Positions 34,827-43,552 of a DNA stretch of 64,000 bases are shown here, piece by piece. Every line of letters starts with the position of its first letter. Position 1 is the stretch's first letter. The stretch comes from an uncultured Desulfobacter sp. (GTDB lineage Bacteria; Desulfobacterota; Desulfobacteria; Desulfobacterales; Desulfobacteraceae), in contig NZ_OY762229.1 of assembly GCF_963665355.1 (NCBI RefSeq), positions 3,782,001-3,846,000 of the forward strand. Direction: 5' to 3'. The notes below the pieces were generated by a model that was given only the letters and a program-made list of their open reading frames with translations, was not told the DNA's origin and did no database searches. The position numbers were made by a program, and so were the translations under genes.

Positions 34827-37754
34827 TTATGCAATATTCGCAGTTGCCGCGGCCTCAAAAGCCACCACCCGGTTCCGCCCGTTGTTCTTGGCCTTATAAA
34901 GTGCCTGGTCCGCCATGTCCAAGCATTGCTCGGCAATGGTGTCCTCCCGGGGAATATTAGAATAGATTCCCGCACTGATGGTGAAGTTGATTTTCCGGCC
35001 GCCATGGGTGATATGGCTGTCTTGCATATATCTGCGCAGATCATCAATATAGGCGGTGATCTTTCGGGCGTCCTTGCCCGTGCATATAATGGCGAACTCC
35101 TCCCCACCGAACCGGCACACGATATCTGAACGCCGCTGGAACCGTTCCATAAGGATTTTGCCAAATCGTTTTAGGCATTCATCTCCGGCAGGATGGCCAT
35201 AGGTGTCGTTGAGCCTCTTGAAATGGTCAATGTCGATGATGACAACCGAAAAGTGAATGGCACTGCGCTTGCACATGTTAAACATCCGCCGGAATTGTTC
35301 GTCAAATGTCCGCCGGTTAAAAAGCCCGGTCAACCCGTCAGTACTGCTCAACTTCTCTAAGGCGTGGTTTGCCTCGACCAGCTTTTGGTTGAGTTTGCGT
35401 ACTTTTTGTATCCAGAACAAGGAAAGGAGCACCATGACGGAAAGTACTCCCAGGACCTTCCAGAAGGGGGAATAGTCAAATTTTTGCTCCACCTTTACGC
35501 TGAGCCATTGATCCAGAATCTGGGACTTTTCCTGGTCAGATACGGACATGATAAGTTTTTGAAAAATTGCCCCCAACAGAGGCTCGTCACTCCGGGTGCC
35601 GATGCAGGGCTGCCAGTCCATGGGCATTTTACCAGCAATCTTGACATCCACGATTTTCTCCTGCCGCAGATGGTAACCGATACTGGTCATGGTTTCGATA
35701 AAGCCAAACAACTCTCCTCTCTGCAGCTTTGCGATACCTTCCGGATCGTTGTCCACCGCCACGAGGGACATGCGGGGATAGGCGGATTGAAGCCTTTCAT
35801 AAATAGGTGATGCCCTGGTGACCCCCATGGGGCGATCCAAAAAATTTCTAACATCGTCAATGAACGGCGCATTAACAGAGGTGGCGATAACATTGGGGAC
35901 GGTAAGATAGGGGCTTGTAAAATCCATGTACTGCTGCTTTTCATCTGTTTTCATGACGTCCATACAAAAATCGCACTTCTTCTGCCTGATCAACAGGAAC
36001 AAATCCGCCCAGGAGTCGCACTTCTCCACAATTATGGCGATGGGCAGCTTCTTGCCCAAAAGCGCCATCAAATCAGCACTGATCCCTGTGTAACGGCCGT
36101 CGTTGCCGACCTTTCCAAAGGGCAGCCGGTCGGAGAGCACGCAAAGAACCAGTTTTTTCTTTTTTTTCAGATAGGCCAGCTCTTTTTCCGAAAACCTGAG
36201 CATGTAATCCGGAAAGCTCCCGGTTCTGGGAGAAAGCCAGGTGGTTTCAAGCATCTGCCAGTCTGCGGCGGACAGGGATTTTAAGGCCTTATTAAGAATG
36301 CTGTCCAGAGGGGCCAGGTCCGGCCGGACACCGAAACGAAGATCTTCAGCCGGCACCTCTTCAGAGTCAAGCTCTCCGGCAACCACCAGATTAACCAGCC
36401 CAAGCTTTCGGATATAGTGGTTTCCGGTATTCAGCGGAGAGACCACAGCGTCCAGATTCCCAAAAGATAAGGCCTTCATCATGTCGGAGTGATTGTCATA
36501 TTCACGCAAATGGGGGCCGACAGCCCTGGATAGCGCCTCTTTATAAAAGACATCTGCGGTAATGCCCACAGAAAGGCCTCTCAAGCTGTTGACATCTTTG
36601 TAGTCTCTAAACTCGTTCCTCACAAAAACCACTGTTGGAATGGCGTGATAGGCATCCGTATACCGGGTAAATTTTGTCCGTTCTTTGGTATAGGAAATGT
36701 TGGCAAGGGCTTCCAACTGGCCGGTTTTAAAAAGATAAAGCACCTTGGACCAGTCATCCACAACATAGGAAAATTTCATTCCGGTTTTTTCGGAAATGAT
36801 ATCCAGAAGGGACGCGGTATAGCCCGCCTGGCGGCCCTGGCTGGTAAAACTGAAGGGAGAAAAATCTGCCAGCATCCCCATGGAGATAATCGGGTGATCC
36901 CGAATAAAAGCCTTTTCCCCATCGGTCAAAAAAAGCTTGGAATCATCTTTGTCCAGATAGGGATATTGGCTCCATTTGCGGGTCAGAGCCGTAAGTGTTT
37001 CCTTTGGGACCGCGTTCAACAATTTGGCCAGAATCGAATGGAGCCGGGGTTCCTTTTGGGATACGCCCAGCCGGTAGTCCTCCTCTGTGACCCCTTCTAT
37101 CTTAAAGGGCCCGGCCACTCCCAGCCCGGTGAGGTTATTGTCCCGGGCGATGAAATGTCCGGTTAATTCGCTGGACACCACCGCATCAATCCAGCCAAAG
37201 GAAAGGGCCTTCATAAGCGAGATATAATCGTCATACTCGTGAACCTCGACCAAATCCTTTAACCCGATGGCATCGGCGTAATAAATATCTTTTATGATAC
37301 CGACTCTTTTCCCCTTAAGGCTCTTTAACCCCGAAAAGGGGGAGGGGATTTCCCCGGTCCGCATGAACAGGACAAGCTTTTTAATGTGATAGGCCGGGGT
37401 GAAGAGCAGCCATTTGCTGCGCTCCTCGGTAAAGGAGATCTGATCGATGACATCCAGTTCCTCTTTTTTGAAAGACGAAAAAACATTGGACCAGCTGCCA
37501 AGAACAATGTTGAATTTCAGCCCTGACTCTTGTTCCAGAAGATGAAGCAGGTCAATGGAGAACCCGTTAATTCTTCCCTGGTAGTAAAATGAATAGGGGG
37601 GCTCGTTATCAATAACACCAATGGTCACCTGTTTTTTTTCCTGAATGTACGCTTTTTCTTCAGGCGTCAACGCCTTTTGGTTTTCCGTTGCATGAACAGT
37701 GACGGCAATACCCATCAAGGAGAGAGCCAGGATTATTTTAAACATGCGAATCAT
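34827..37754 (-). CDS. Membrane diguanylate cyclase with three tandem periplasmic SBP-type sensor domains
   Basis: A 975-residue protein. A signal peptide (MFKIILALSLMGIAVTVHA) precedes three consecutive type 3 solute-binding-like domains (about 40-270, 290-520 and 535-765). Each has the VTIGVIDNEPPYSF-like opening, and the first two share LLDIISEKTGMKF-like helices. A single transmembrane helix (about 775-797) leads to a GGDEF domain with GLFNRRTF and an intact RFGGEEF loop near 880. An I-site-like RxxD (RSDI) is five residues before the loop. It should convert binding of small periplasmic ligands, perhaps amino acids, into c-di-GMP. Three stacked sensors are unusual. It appears to be monocistronic, with slyX 65 bp upstream. 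Confidence 0.9.
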   Translation of the reverse strand: MIRMFKIILALSLMGIAVTVHATENQKALTPEEKAYIQEKKQVTIGVIDNEPPYSFYYQGRINGFSIDLLHLLEQESGLKFNIVLGSWSNVFSSFKKEELDVIDQISFTEERSKWLLFTPAYHIKKLVLFMRTGEIPSPFSGLKSLKGKRVGIIKDIYYADAIGLKDLVEVHEYDDYISLMKALSFGWIDAVVSSELTGHFIARDNNLTGLGVAGPFKIEGVTEEDYRLGVSQKEPRLHSILAKLLNAVPKETLTALTRKWSQYPYLDKDDSKLFLTDGEKAFIRDHPIISMGMLADFSPFSFTSQGRQAGYTASLLDIISEKTGMKFSYVVDDWSKVLYLFKTGQLEALANISYTKERTKFTRYTDAYHAIPTVVFVRNEFRDYKDVNSLRGLSVGITADVFYKEALSRAVGPHLREYDNHSDMMKALSFGNLDAVVSPLNTGNHYIRKLGLVNLVVAGELDSEEVPAEDLRFGVRPDLAPLDSILNKALKSLSAADWQMLETTWLSPRTGSFPDYMLRFSEKELAYLKKKKKLVLCVLSDRLPFGKVGNDGRYTGISADLMALLGKKLPIAIIVEKCDSWADLFLLIRQKKCDFCMDVMKTDEKQQYMDFTSPYLTVPNVIATSVNAPFIDDVRNFLDRPMGVTRASPIYERLQSAYPRMSLVAVDNDPEGIAKLQRGELFGFIETMTSIGYHLRQEKIVDVKIAGKMPMDWQPCIGTRSDEPLLGAIFQKLIMSVSDQEKSQILDQWLSVKVEQKFDYSPFWKVLGVLSVMVLLSLFWIQKVRKLNQKLVEANHALEKLSSTDGLTGLFNRRTFDEQFRRMFNMCKRSAIHFSVVIIDIDHFKRLNDTYGHPAGDECLKRFGKILMERFQRRSDIVCRFGGEEFAIICTGKDARKITAYIDDLRRYMQDSHITHGGRKINFTISAGIYSNIPREDTIAEQCLDMADQALYKAKNNGRNRVVAFEAAATANIA

Positions 37755-37819
37755 TAAAGCACAAAAATTCCTTTTGATATCCCTTATCCTTATGTAACCG
37801 TTTTAAGATGCGGGCCGGT

Positions 37820-38029
37820 TTAATAGTGGGGCGGTTTTTCATTCGCAGGCCCTTCAATTTCCGAATTCATCCCGGCCTGCTCATTGACGAGTTTTGTCAG
37901 CCGTTTGTATCCCTTTTCAAGCGTTTCAATGGCCTGCTGCTGCTCGCAGACCACCTCGTTCAGGTCCCTGATGATCTGTTCCTGATAGGCAAGCCTGGTC
38001 TCAATCTCGATCAGACGGTTTTCCTCCAA
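37820..38029 (-). CDS. slyX: SlyX family protein
   Basis: A 69-residue coiled-coil protein with the family pattern IEIETRLAYQEQIIRDLNEV followed by a Q-rich helix and the invariant C-terminal PPHY. Length and ends match SlyX homologues. The function is unknown; in enterobacteria it lies near slyD, but here it lies between the triple-sensor GGDEF gene and decayed sequence. It is transcribed leftward, toward the GGDEF gene. Confidence 0.9.
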   Translation of the reverse strand: MEENRLIEIETRLAYQEQIIRDLNEVVCEQQQAIETLEKGYKRLTKLVNEQAGMNSEIEGPANEKPPHY

Positions 38030-38612
38030 TTTTTGTCTCCCTCCCGGCCTTGCGTTAAAACAACATCTTAAACGATCATGGACCGGGGATCAATACCCCA
38101 TGCCATCTCAACAGGGGCCAACGCATGCAATCTGCACTGAGACTTTTGTCATTCCGGGAAAAGGCATCAGGTGCTTTTTTTAAAGCCATAAGCCAGATGT
38201 GCATGGCAAAAATTTTTCTAACACATTTTGAATTGACCGCTGAAAAAATGCCGGCAGCTTCCGGGATAAGGGGAGCGGCTGATTTTATACGCATTTGCGC
38301 TGGGTCATCCGGACCTGATGAAAAGGGCAGTTTACGGCCCAAATGTTGAATCGTATGGATACTATTTAGATAAGCTGTTTATTAAATGAAAATAAGGTAG
38401 TTCAAAAAATGACCGGCCCTGCGGACGTACGGAACATACGTTTGGCAGGGCGGTAAAGGGCCGTGGTTACCCAAGGGGCCTAACGCCGGTTCTTTAGGGA
38501 TGCGATTTAAAAATCGAAGATAATTAAAAAGCTCGCCGGCCATGGGCGGTTTTCAGGGGATGGTCATTTTCACCATGCTGGCTTATAGGAATTAGGGGGA
38601 TGATACAAAGCC
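38030..38612. other. Gene-poor region with a strong hairpin
   Basis: No frame in this 580-bp stretch resembles a known protein. At 38416-38451 a hairpin is formed by GCCCTG and CAGGGC around ACGTA/TACGT with a CGGAACA loop. A GC-rich stretch follows (to about 38485). It could be a REP-like unit or the end of a lost element. The stretch borders a TPR gene remnant, consistent with past rearrangement. Confidence 0.4.
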
Positions 38613-38918
38613 CTATTCCGGGTTTTGCATTTTGTCCAGCAATGTCTCCCATCCATTCATACCACCCGGCAGTTTTAGTTGATCAGCCAGGTTTTCCAGT
38701 GCTTCCAGAGCCTGAGCCAGGTTAATTTTTTTTGCGAGACCATAGACCGAGACCCATGCGCTCATCGCCTCCTTTGGTTCATCATTTTGCCAATGGATAT
38801 GGCCCATATTGAAGAGGGTGGCACAAAGCCCGCTTATGTCCCCGATTTCCTGTCTTATTGCCAGAGACTTTTTCAAGTATTCAAGCGCGGTTTCATAGTC
38901 GCCACGGGCAGAATAAAT
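38613..38918 (-). pseudogene. TPR-repeat protein, C-terminal remnant
   Basis: The open frame begins without a start codon just after a stop at 38919-38921 and encodes typical tetratricopeptide repeats: GDYETALEYLKKSLAIRQEI, then LCATLFNMGHIHWQND and EAMSAWVSVYGLAKK. Only about one hundred C-terminal residues remain; the upstream repeats are missing. The first internal methionine (38876) would start in the middle of a repeat. The break at about 38.92 kb marks the left edge of the accessory region. Confidence 0.65.
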
Positions 38919-39186
38919 TCAAGGCTCGCAAAAATTATTACGCACATTTGTCAATAAAAAAATGACGGTTTTTTAAATAATTTTAGCTGTTTTTACATGC
39001 AACAACCTAACCGGACACTATTGGGTATAATGAACATCCCGTGCTTTTTAAGTGGAGAAAACGGGAGGTGTGCGGAAGCCAGTTGAGAAATACAATAAAG
39101 AACTTTTGCAATTAAACAATAGCTGCTTAAAATCCTGGCTAAGTGATTTCTATATGCGATTGCTTTGTGAACAGTTTTTTAATTTC

Positions 39187-39217
39187 TTGACAAATAGACA
39201 ATGCTAATTTACTTAAT
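39187..39217 (+). promoter_or_regulatory. Candidate promoter of the cobalamin riboswitch transcript
   Basis: TTGACA (39187-39192) is a consensus -35 box, and TACTTAAT begins 17 bases later at 39210. It lies just upstream of the first conserved base of the riboswitch. The -10 match is only moderate. Confidence 0.5.
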
Positions 39218-39221
39218 GCCG

Positions 39222-39385
39222 ATTCAGGTGCCTGCTATATGGGCTGAATAGGGAACCCTGTGAAAAACTGGGACGGACCCGCCGCTGTGATCGGGACGAA
39301 CGCTGCATTTATGTCACTGGAAAAAAAAGCCGGGAAGACGCAGTTATTAGGATGAACCGAAAGTCAGAAGACCTGCCTGGATGTT
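39222..39385 (+). promoter_or_regulatory. Cobalamin (AdoCbl-type) riboswitch
   Basis: The conserved elements occur in order: the CAGGTGCC entry, TAGGGAACCCTGTGAA, then GGGACGGACCCGCCGCTGTGA, GCCGGGAAGACGC and the B12 box AAGTCAGAAGACCTGCCT. It precedes a strong terminator (39451-39488) and then the BtuB-like receptor gene. Bound cobalamin would favour termination and shut off receptor synthesis. The spacing of riboswitch, terminator and gene fits transcription attenuation. Confidence 0.95.
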
Positions 39386-39450
39386 AAGCAGTTTTAGTTC
39401 CCGGGCTAAGGAATGCTGCGTTGATACATATTTGGGGTATGAATACGGTT

Positions 39451-39488
39451 ATCCCCTTTCTGAGAATTTCAGAAAGGGGATTTTTTTT
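39451..39488 (+). terminator. Intrinsic terminator below the cobalamin riboswitch
   Basis: A perfect 13-bp stem (ATCCCCTTTCTGA with TCAGAAAGGGGAT) has a GAATT loop and runs directly into eight Ts. It lies 65 bp after the B12 box and about 400 bp before the TonB receptor gene, the expected expression platform. Confidence 0.9.
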
Positions 39489-39572
39489 GTCCCTCAGGCA
39501 AAAATGCCGGAACCCTGAAAAAATAACGTCACAGTCTTAAAACCTGCCTTGGGAAATTTCAAACTTATTTGA

Positions 39573-39806
39573 GAGGAAAGGGAGAAATGTATCGTTGCGG
39601 ATACAGAGGATCAGGGTATCGTAAGTTTCCATTTGTCCCGGACTATTGCCGAGCCATGGGGACTGAATATTTCAAGATTGAAAACCTAAGGGCCAAAGAA
39701 TTGCACCAGCAAGAAGACAGACATTTTAGATTTAAAGGGTTACTCCTCCAAGACACTGGAAGACGATCCCATGAGGGTAGAAGAGGTTATAGAGAAACTC
39801 GAGTGA
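39573..39806 (+). pseudogene. Possible decayed coding stretch between riboswitch terminator and receptor gene
   Basis: One frame contains two protein-like blocks, VADTEDQGIVSFHLSRTIAE (about 39594-39653) and DLKGYSSKTLEDDPMRVEEV (about 39732-39791, ending at a stop at 39804). They are separated by one in-frame TAA near 39690 and have no ATG. A competing frame with an ATG at 39587 and a GGAAAGGGAG ribosome binding site gives an Arg/Gly-rich 77-residue product that looks like a frame shadow. I do not recognise either protein. A small gene that has decayed, or one with an undetected frameshift, would explain the long gap before the receptor. Confidence 0.3.
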
Positions 39807-39890
39807 GAGAAAGACTATGATTGATGTCTTGATCAAACTTCATCGGTTATTTTAGCAAATGCCTATCGTTCATGAAAGAAGAGGTTCAAG

Positions 39891-41861
39891 ATGAAAAAAA
39901 TATTTAGAGTATTTATGATGCTAATCGTTTTTGTTTCATTTCTAACGATGCCCTTGCTCTGTTTAGCTGGAGAAAATACCACTGGGCATGGGGTTAAAAC
40001 GGAAAGAAAGAAAGAAGAGGTTAAAGAAAAGGAAAAAGAAACGACCCAATTGAAAGAGGTAGTGGTCACGGCCACCAGGACAGAAACGCCCATCGAGCAA
40101 ATCTCCAATTCGGTTACCGTCATCACCGGTGAGGAGATTGAGAAGAAAGGGTGTGCTACCGTTTACGATGCTTTAAAAGGTGTCCCTGGCTTATACATGG
40201 ACCAATGGGGCGGGCCGGGAAACTACTCCTATGCTCGGATGAGAGGCGGACAGGATCGGCACATCAAGCTGCTGGTCAATGGGATGTCGGTAAGCGACCA
40301 GGGGGCTCAGTCAACAACACATCATTTCGATCTATTGAACTTCCTATCGACCGGGGATATTGAGCGCATTGAGATCGTTCGTGGTCCCGAAAGCGCCCTG
40401 TACGGATCGGATGCCATATCGGGAGTCATCAATATCATCACCAAAAAAGGTAAGGGAGAACCCGAGTCCTTCGTCAGGAGCGAAGTGGGGTCGATGGATA
40501 CCAGTCGGATCTCGGCCGGGCACAACGGCGCTACCGGTGGATTCAGCTACAACTTCACGGTCTCCCAGGACAAGACCGATGGGGTCTTGGCCAACAGCGA
40601 GTTTGAAAACAAGATGGCGTCCACCCGGTTGGGGTATCGGTTCAATCCGGACACCGAGCTCGATCTGGCGATTCAGTACACCGACAGCCATGTAAACCAG
40701 GCCTGTGAGTACAAGACCTCGACATTCAAGCTCTACGACGATCCCCGAGACTATCGCGACGGTCAACTCTTGTTCCAAAACATCGTTTTCAGGCAGAAGC
40801 TGGCTTCGTTTTGGGAACACAGGATTACCCTGGGCTACGACAAGATCAAAAAACAACGCGACGATCCTGATGATGGCGTGCTGGATGCGAATGATAACTA
40901 CAATGACATTTGGAGAAGTTTTGACTCTACCAGCACGACGAAAAAGGCTGCTTGGCAAAACATTTTCTTTCTCGGCCAAATTGACACCATCACCGCTGGG
41001 GTCGACTACGAGGATGTAGACGCCGAAAGCGATTCTCTAACCGCCTCCGGGAGAAAAATTTTCAACGAATCCGTCCAAACCACTTCAGCCTACCTTCAAA
41101 ACCAGCTCCTGCTTCTGGACGAGGCCCTCTCGCTGACGATCGGGGCGCGGATTGACGATCACAGCGTCTTTGGCGACCAGACCACCTACAAGATGGGGGT
41201 GGCCTATCTTCTGAAGCAGTGGGGCACGAAGTGTAAAGCGAACTACGGCACCGGCTTTTTGGCGCCATCCCTGTTCAAACTGTACGATCAGGTATATGGC
41301 AATCCCGATCTACAACCGGAAGAGAGCAGGAGCTGGGACGTGGGATTCGAGCAACAACTGTTTGGCGAAAAGGTCGTCTTGGAGGTGACGTATTTCGACA
41401 ACAATTTTAAAAATCTGATCGTCTATGATAGTGCCACCAAGAGTTACTTCAACTCGGAAAACGCCGAAAGTCACGGGATCGAACTGGGGATGCGGTTCAA
41501 TATTCTCGATGATCTGAGCGCCTCGGTCGTTTACACCTATACCCGCGGAAAGGAAAACGAAAAGGATTTGGCCTATGTTCCAGAAAACAGTGGAAATCTC
41601 GATATCACCTATTCCCCCGGGCCGTTCGAATTCGGGGTCGGCCTTTATTATGTTGGTGACCGGTTGACCTCCGGTCAAAAAGAGGAAAATCGGATGGATA
41701 GTTATACTCTGGTAAACCTATCGGCATCCTATCAGGTGAACCGCTTTATCAATCTCTTCGGTCGGGTCGAAAACCTTTTCGACAAACAGTACGCGCCCGC
41801 CCTGCCCTCCTGGTATGCTCCTGGAATCAGTGGCTATGCGGGTGTGAAGGTGACATTCTGA
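39891..41861 (+). CDS. TonB-dependent outer-membrane receptor, BtuB-like
   Basis: A 656-residue receptor. The signal peptide (to about LCLAG, residue 27) is followed by a Lys/Glu-rich linker, and a TonB-box-like region with KEVVVTATRTETPIEQI opens the plug domain (about 57-190). The plug contains IERIEIVRGPESALYGSDAI and ISGVINIITKKG. The 22-strand barrel closes with GYAGVKVTF, ending in the phenylalanine needed for outer-membrane assembly. Control by the upstream cobalamin riboswitch points to cobalamin or another corrinoid as substrate. A metal-chelate remains possible, since related receptors carry both. A GAAGAGG ribosome binding site precedes the ATG. The FecBCD-type transporter genes start about 630 bp downstream. 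Confidence 0.9.
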   Translation: MKKIFRVFMMLIVFVSFLTMPLLCLAGENTTGHGVKTERKKEEVKEKEKETTQLKEVVVTATRTETPIEQISNSVTVITGEEIEKKGCATVYDALKGVPGLYMDQWGGPGNYSYARMRGGQDRHIKLLVNGMSVSDQGAQSTTHHFDLLNFLSTGDIERIEIVRGPESALYGSDAISGVINIITKKGKGEPESFVRSEVGSMDTSRISAGHNGATGGFSYNFTVSQDKTDGVLANSEFENKMASTRLGYRFNPDTELDLAIQYTDSHVNQACEYKTSTFKLYDDPRDYRDGQLLFQNIVFRQKLASFWEHRITLGYDKIKKQRDDPDDGVLDANDNYNDIWRSFDSTSTTKKAAWQNIFFLGQIDTITAGVDYEDVDAESDSLTASGRKIFNESVQTTSAYLQNQLLLLDEALSLTIGARIDDHSVFGDQTTYKMGVAYLLKQWGTKCKANYGTGFLAPSLFKLYDQVYGNPDLQPEESRSWDVGFEQQLFGEKVVLEVTYFDNNFKNLIVYDSATKSYFNSENAESHGIELGMRFNILDDLSASVVYTYTRGKENEKDLAYVPENSGNLDITYSPGPFEFGVGLYYVGDRLTSGQKEENRMDSYTLVNLSASYQVNRFINLFGRVENLFDKQYAPALPSWYAPGISGYAGVKVTF

Positions 41862-42241
41862 CCGTAAAACCGCATTGATTTGAAGAAAGACAAAAGGGGA
41901 GATTCGGGCGAGGGAGATCGGAGCTAAATATAGAAGGAAGTTAGGAACATGGCAAAATTAATACCCACAATATAGCGAGGTTTGTTTTACCGAAAAAATA
42001 AACGACTGGACAATAAAAAAAACCAAACGGGCTATCCATTTTGATGGCCCTATTGGTTTTTAAAGCTGATGTTTCAGGCTTTACAAGGCCACCTAAATAT
42101 ACTGCCCTGAGCGCATTATGGAGCAAATAGCCTGAGAATGTACCCTCGGTAATATAAAAAATCATACTTGATTAAAACCTTTTTGTCGTTACTAAGGCCA
42201 ATTAAATGGATAGCCCATAAACCAATTTTATATGATCAACA

Positions 42242-42418
42242 TGGATAGACACATATAAGGAGGAACCCAGGCCAGATCATAATCTGCTGATTGGTTTACC
42301 AGATATCAACGAATTAACCCCTGAGGTCAAAAAGTTTTTAAATGAAACAAGAGATCAGTTCAAATTGGAACTACTCAATTACTACCGTTCAAAATGTGAA
42401 TTAATTGCTTTTAGGTAA
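42242..42418 (+). pseudogene. Orphan 58-codon coding remnant
   Basis: An open frame without a start codon encodes a protein-like segment containing LLIGLPDINELTPEVKKFLN and ending CELIAFR. It lies in the gap of about 630 bp between the receptor gene and the transporter operon; the rest of that gap (41862-42240) shows no recognisable gene. It looks like the C-terminus of a larger protein lost on insertion of the downstream block. I do not recognise the family. Confidence 0.4.
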
Positions 42419-42457
42419 ACCCCCGGCTTTGACGGAGGTACGGAACTTTTGTGTAAA
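42419..42457 (+). promoter_or_regulatory. Hairpin sequence and candidate promoter of the transporter/nitrogenase-like operon
   Basis: ACCCCCGGCTTTGACGGAGG (42419-42438) is an imperfect hairpin. Its centre supplies TTGACG (42429-42434), which pairs at 17 bp with TGTAAA (42452-42457) as a sigma-70-like promoter, 33 bp before the permease start. A related CCCCCGGCTATG sequence lies at 50924 just after the last gene of the operon. Confidence 0.4.
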
Positions 42458-42490
42458 ACCTTAATACCACAACATTCAGTTTGGAGAGTC

Positions 42491-43552
42491 ATGGCTGTAG
42501 AAAAAAAATCTGATATTTTATTTCAATACGAACAATTTACCCGCCGAAAGATATTTATCATCCTGGTTATGATTGTTGGTTGCGTTGCCATTGCGATATG
42601 TAATGTTGTAATAGGTGCATATGACATGACTTTAGGCGATCTGCTTTATACGCTTGTTCATCCGTCGGATACGGAAAACAAGTTTCACGTGATTGTCTGG
42701 ATAATTCGGATGCCGCCTGCGGTAGCAGGAATTCTTGCCGGCAGCGCACTGGGACTTGCCGGTGCGACAATGCAGACAATTCTCCACAACCCGCTTGCAA
42801 GCCCCTACACGCTTGGTGTATCTGCAGGCGCAGGGGTGGGTGCATCGATGGCTATCATTCTCGGCGTGAGTTCTTTTTCGTTTCTTGGGAGCTATCTTAT
42901 CCCAACGTTTGCTTTTATTTTTGCGCTCTTGGCATGCACCGGTATATATTTTTTCGCAAAGATTAAAAACTTCACATCAGTGGTCATGATACTTGCCGGT
43001 ATTGGAATGAACTTTTTATTTCAGGCAGTACAGATGTTTATGCAGTATATGGCTTCGGCCGAGGAACTGCAATCGGCGATGTTTTGGCTTTTTGGGAGCC
43101 TACACCGTGCAGACTGGAACAACCTTGCGATTCTCTTTGCTGTATTTGTCATCTGCTTTATCCTGATATATGTCAACAGCTGGAAATTGACTGCGATGCA
43201 GTTGGGAGATGAGAAAGCAAGAGCATTGGGAATACGCGTGGAAAAAATACGGATGCTGATGTTTGTATTGATCTCTCTTGTCACAGCTACGGCGGTCGCG
43301 TTTGTCGGCACCATCGGCTTTATCGGCATCGTCGGCCCGCATATTGCCAGAATGCTTGTAGGAGAAGACCAGAGATTTTTCATTCCCGTGTCCTGTGCCA
43401 GCGGCACGTTCATACTGTCCGTGGCGGGTCTGGCGTCCAAGGTGGTCGTGCCGGGGACGCTCTTCCCTGTAGGTATTCTGACTGCTTTACTGGGCGTACC
43501 CTTCTTTTTCCTTTTGATTCTCACAAGAAAGAGAGGTGAGAGGGTTGCTTGA
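42491..43552 (+). CDS. FecCD/BtuC-family ABC transporter permease
   Basis: A 353-residue inner-membrane permease with about nine or ten transmembrane helices. Family signatures are RMPPAVAGILAGSALGLAGA, then MQTILHNPLASPYTLGVSAG, and near the end ATAVAFVGTIGFIGIVGPHI and RMLVGEDQR. Transporters of this family carry iron-siderophores, haem or cobalamin. The ATG at 42491 has GGAGAG five bases upstream and is preferred over an ATG 42 bases earlier. Its 3' end overlaps the ATPase start by eight bases. It is the first gene of an eight-gene operon that ends with NifDK-like proteins. Confidence 0.92.
   Translation: MAVEKKSDILFQYEQFTRRKIFIILVMIVGCVAIAICNVVIGAYDMTLGDLLYTLVHPSDTENKFHVIVWIIRMPPAVAGILAGSALGLAGATMQTILHNPLASPYTLGVSAGAGVGASMAIILGVSSFSFLGSYLIPTFAFIFALLACTGIYFFAKIKNFTSVVMILAGIGMNFLFQAVQMFMQYMASAEELQSAMFWLFGSLHRADWNNLAILFAVFVICFILIYVNSWKLTAMQLGDEKARALGIRVEKIRMLMFVLISLVTATAVAFVGTIGFIGIVGPHIARMLVGEDQRFFIPVSCASGTFILSVAGLASKVVVPGTLFPVGILTALLGVPFFFLLILTRKRGERVA

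Noticed and set aside
38076-38349. Overlapping frames on both strands near slyX
   Set aside because: Neither resembles a known protein; the stretch looks like decayed sequence.
39072-39206. Short frame ending just before the riboswitch promoter
   Set aside because: Only about 43 codons from a GTG, no family, and it overlaps the candidate promoter.
39569-39820. 83-codon Arg/Gly-rich frame before the receptor gene, with a good ribosome binding site
   Set aside because: Its composition looks like a frame shadow of the more protein-like alternative frame; not called as a gene.
40344-40979. Open 211-codon frame antisense to the TonB receptor gene
   Set aside because: The receptor frame carries all plug and barrel motifs; the antisense frame has none.
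41941-42165. 74-codon leftward frame in the gap after the receptor gene
   Set aside because: No start signal, no recognisable family and low-complexity surroundings.
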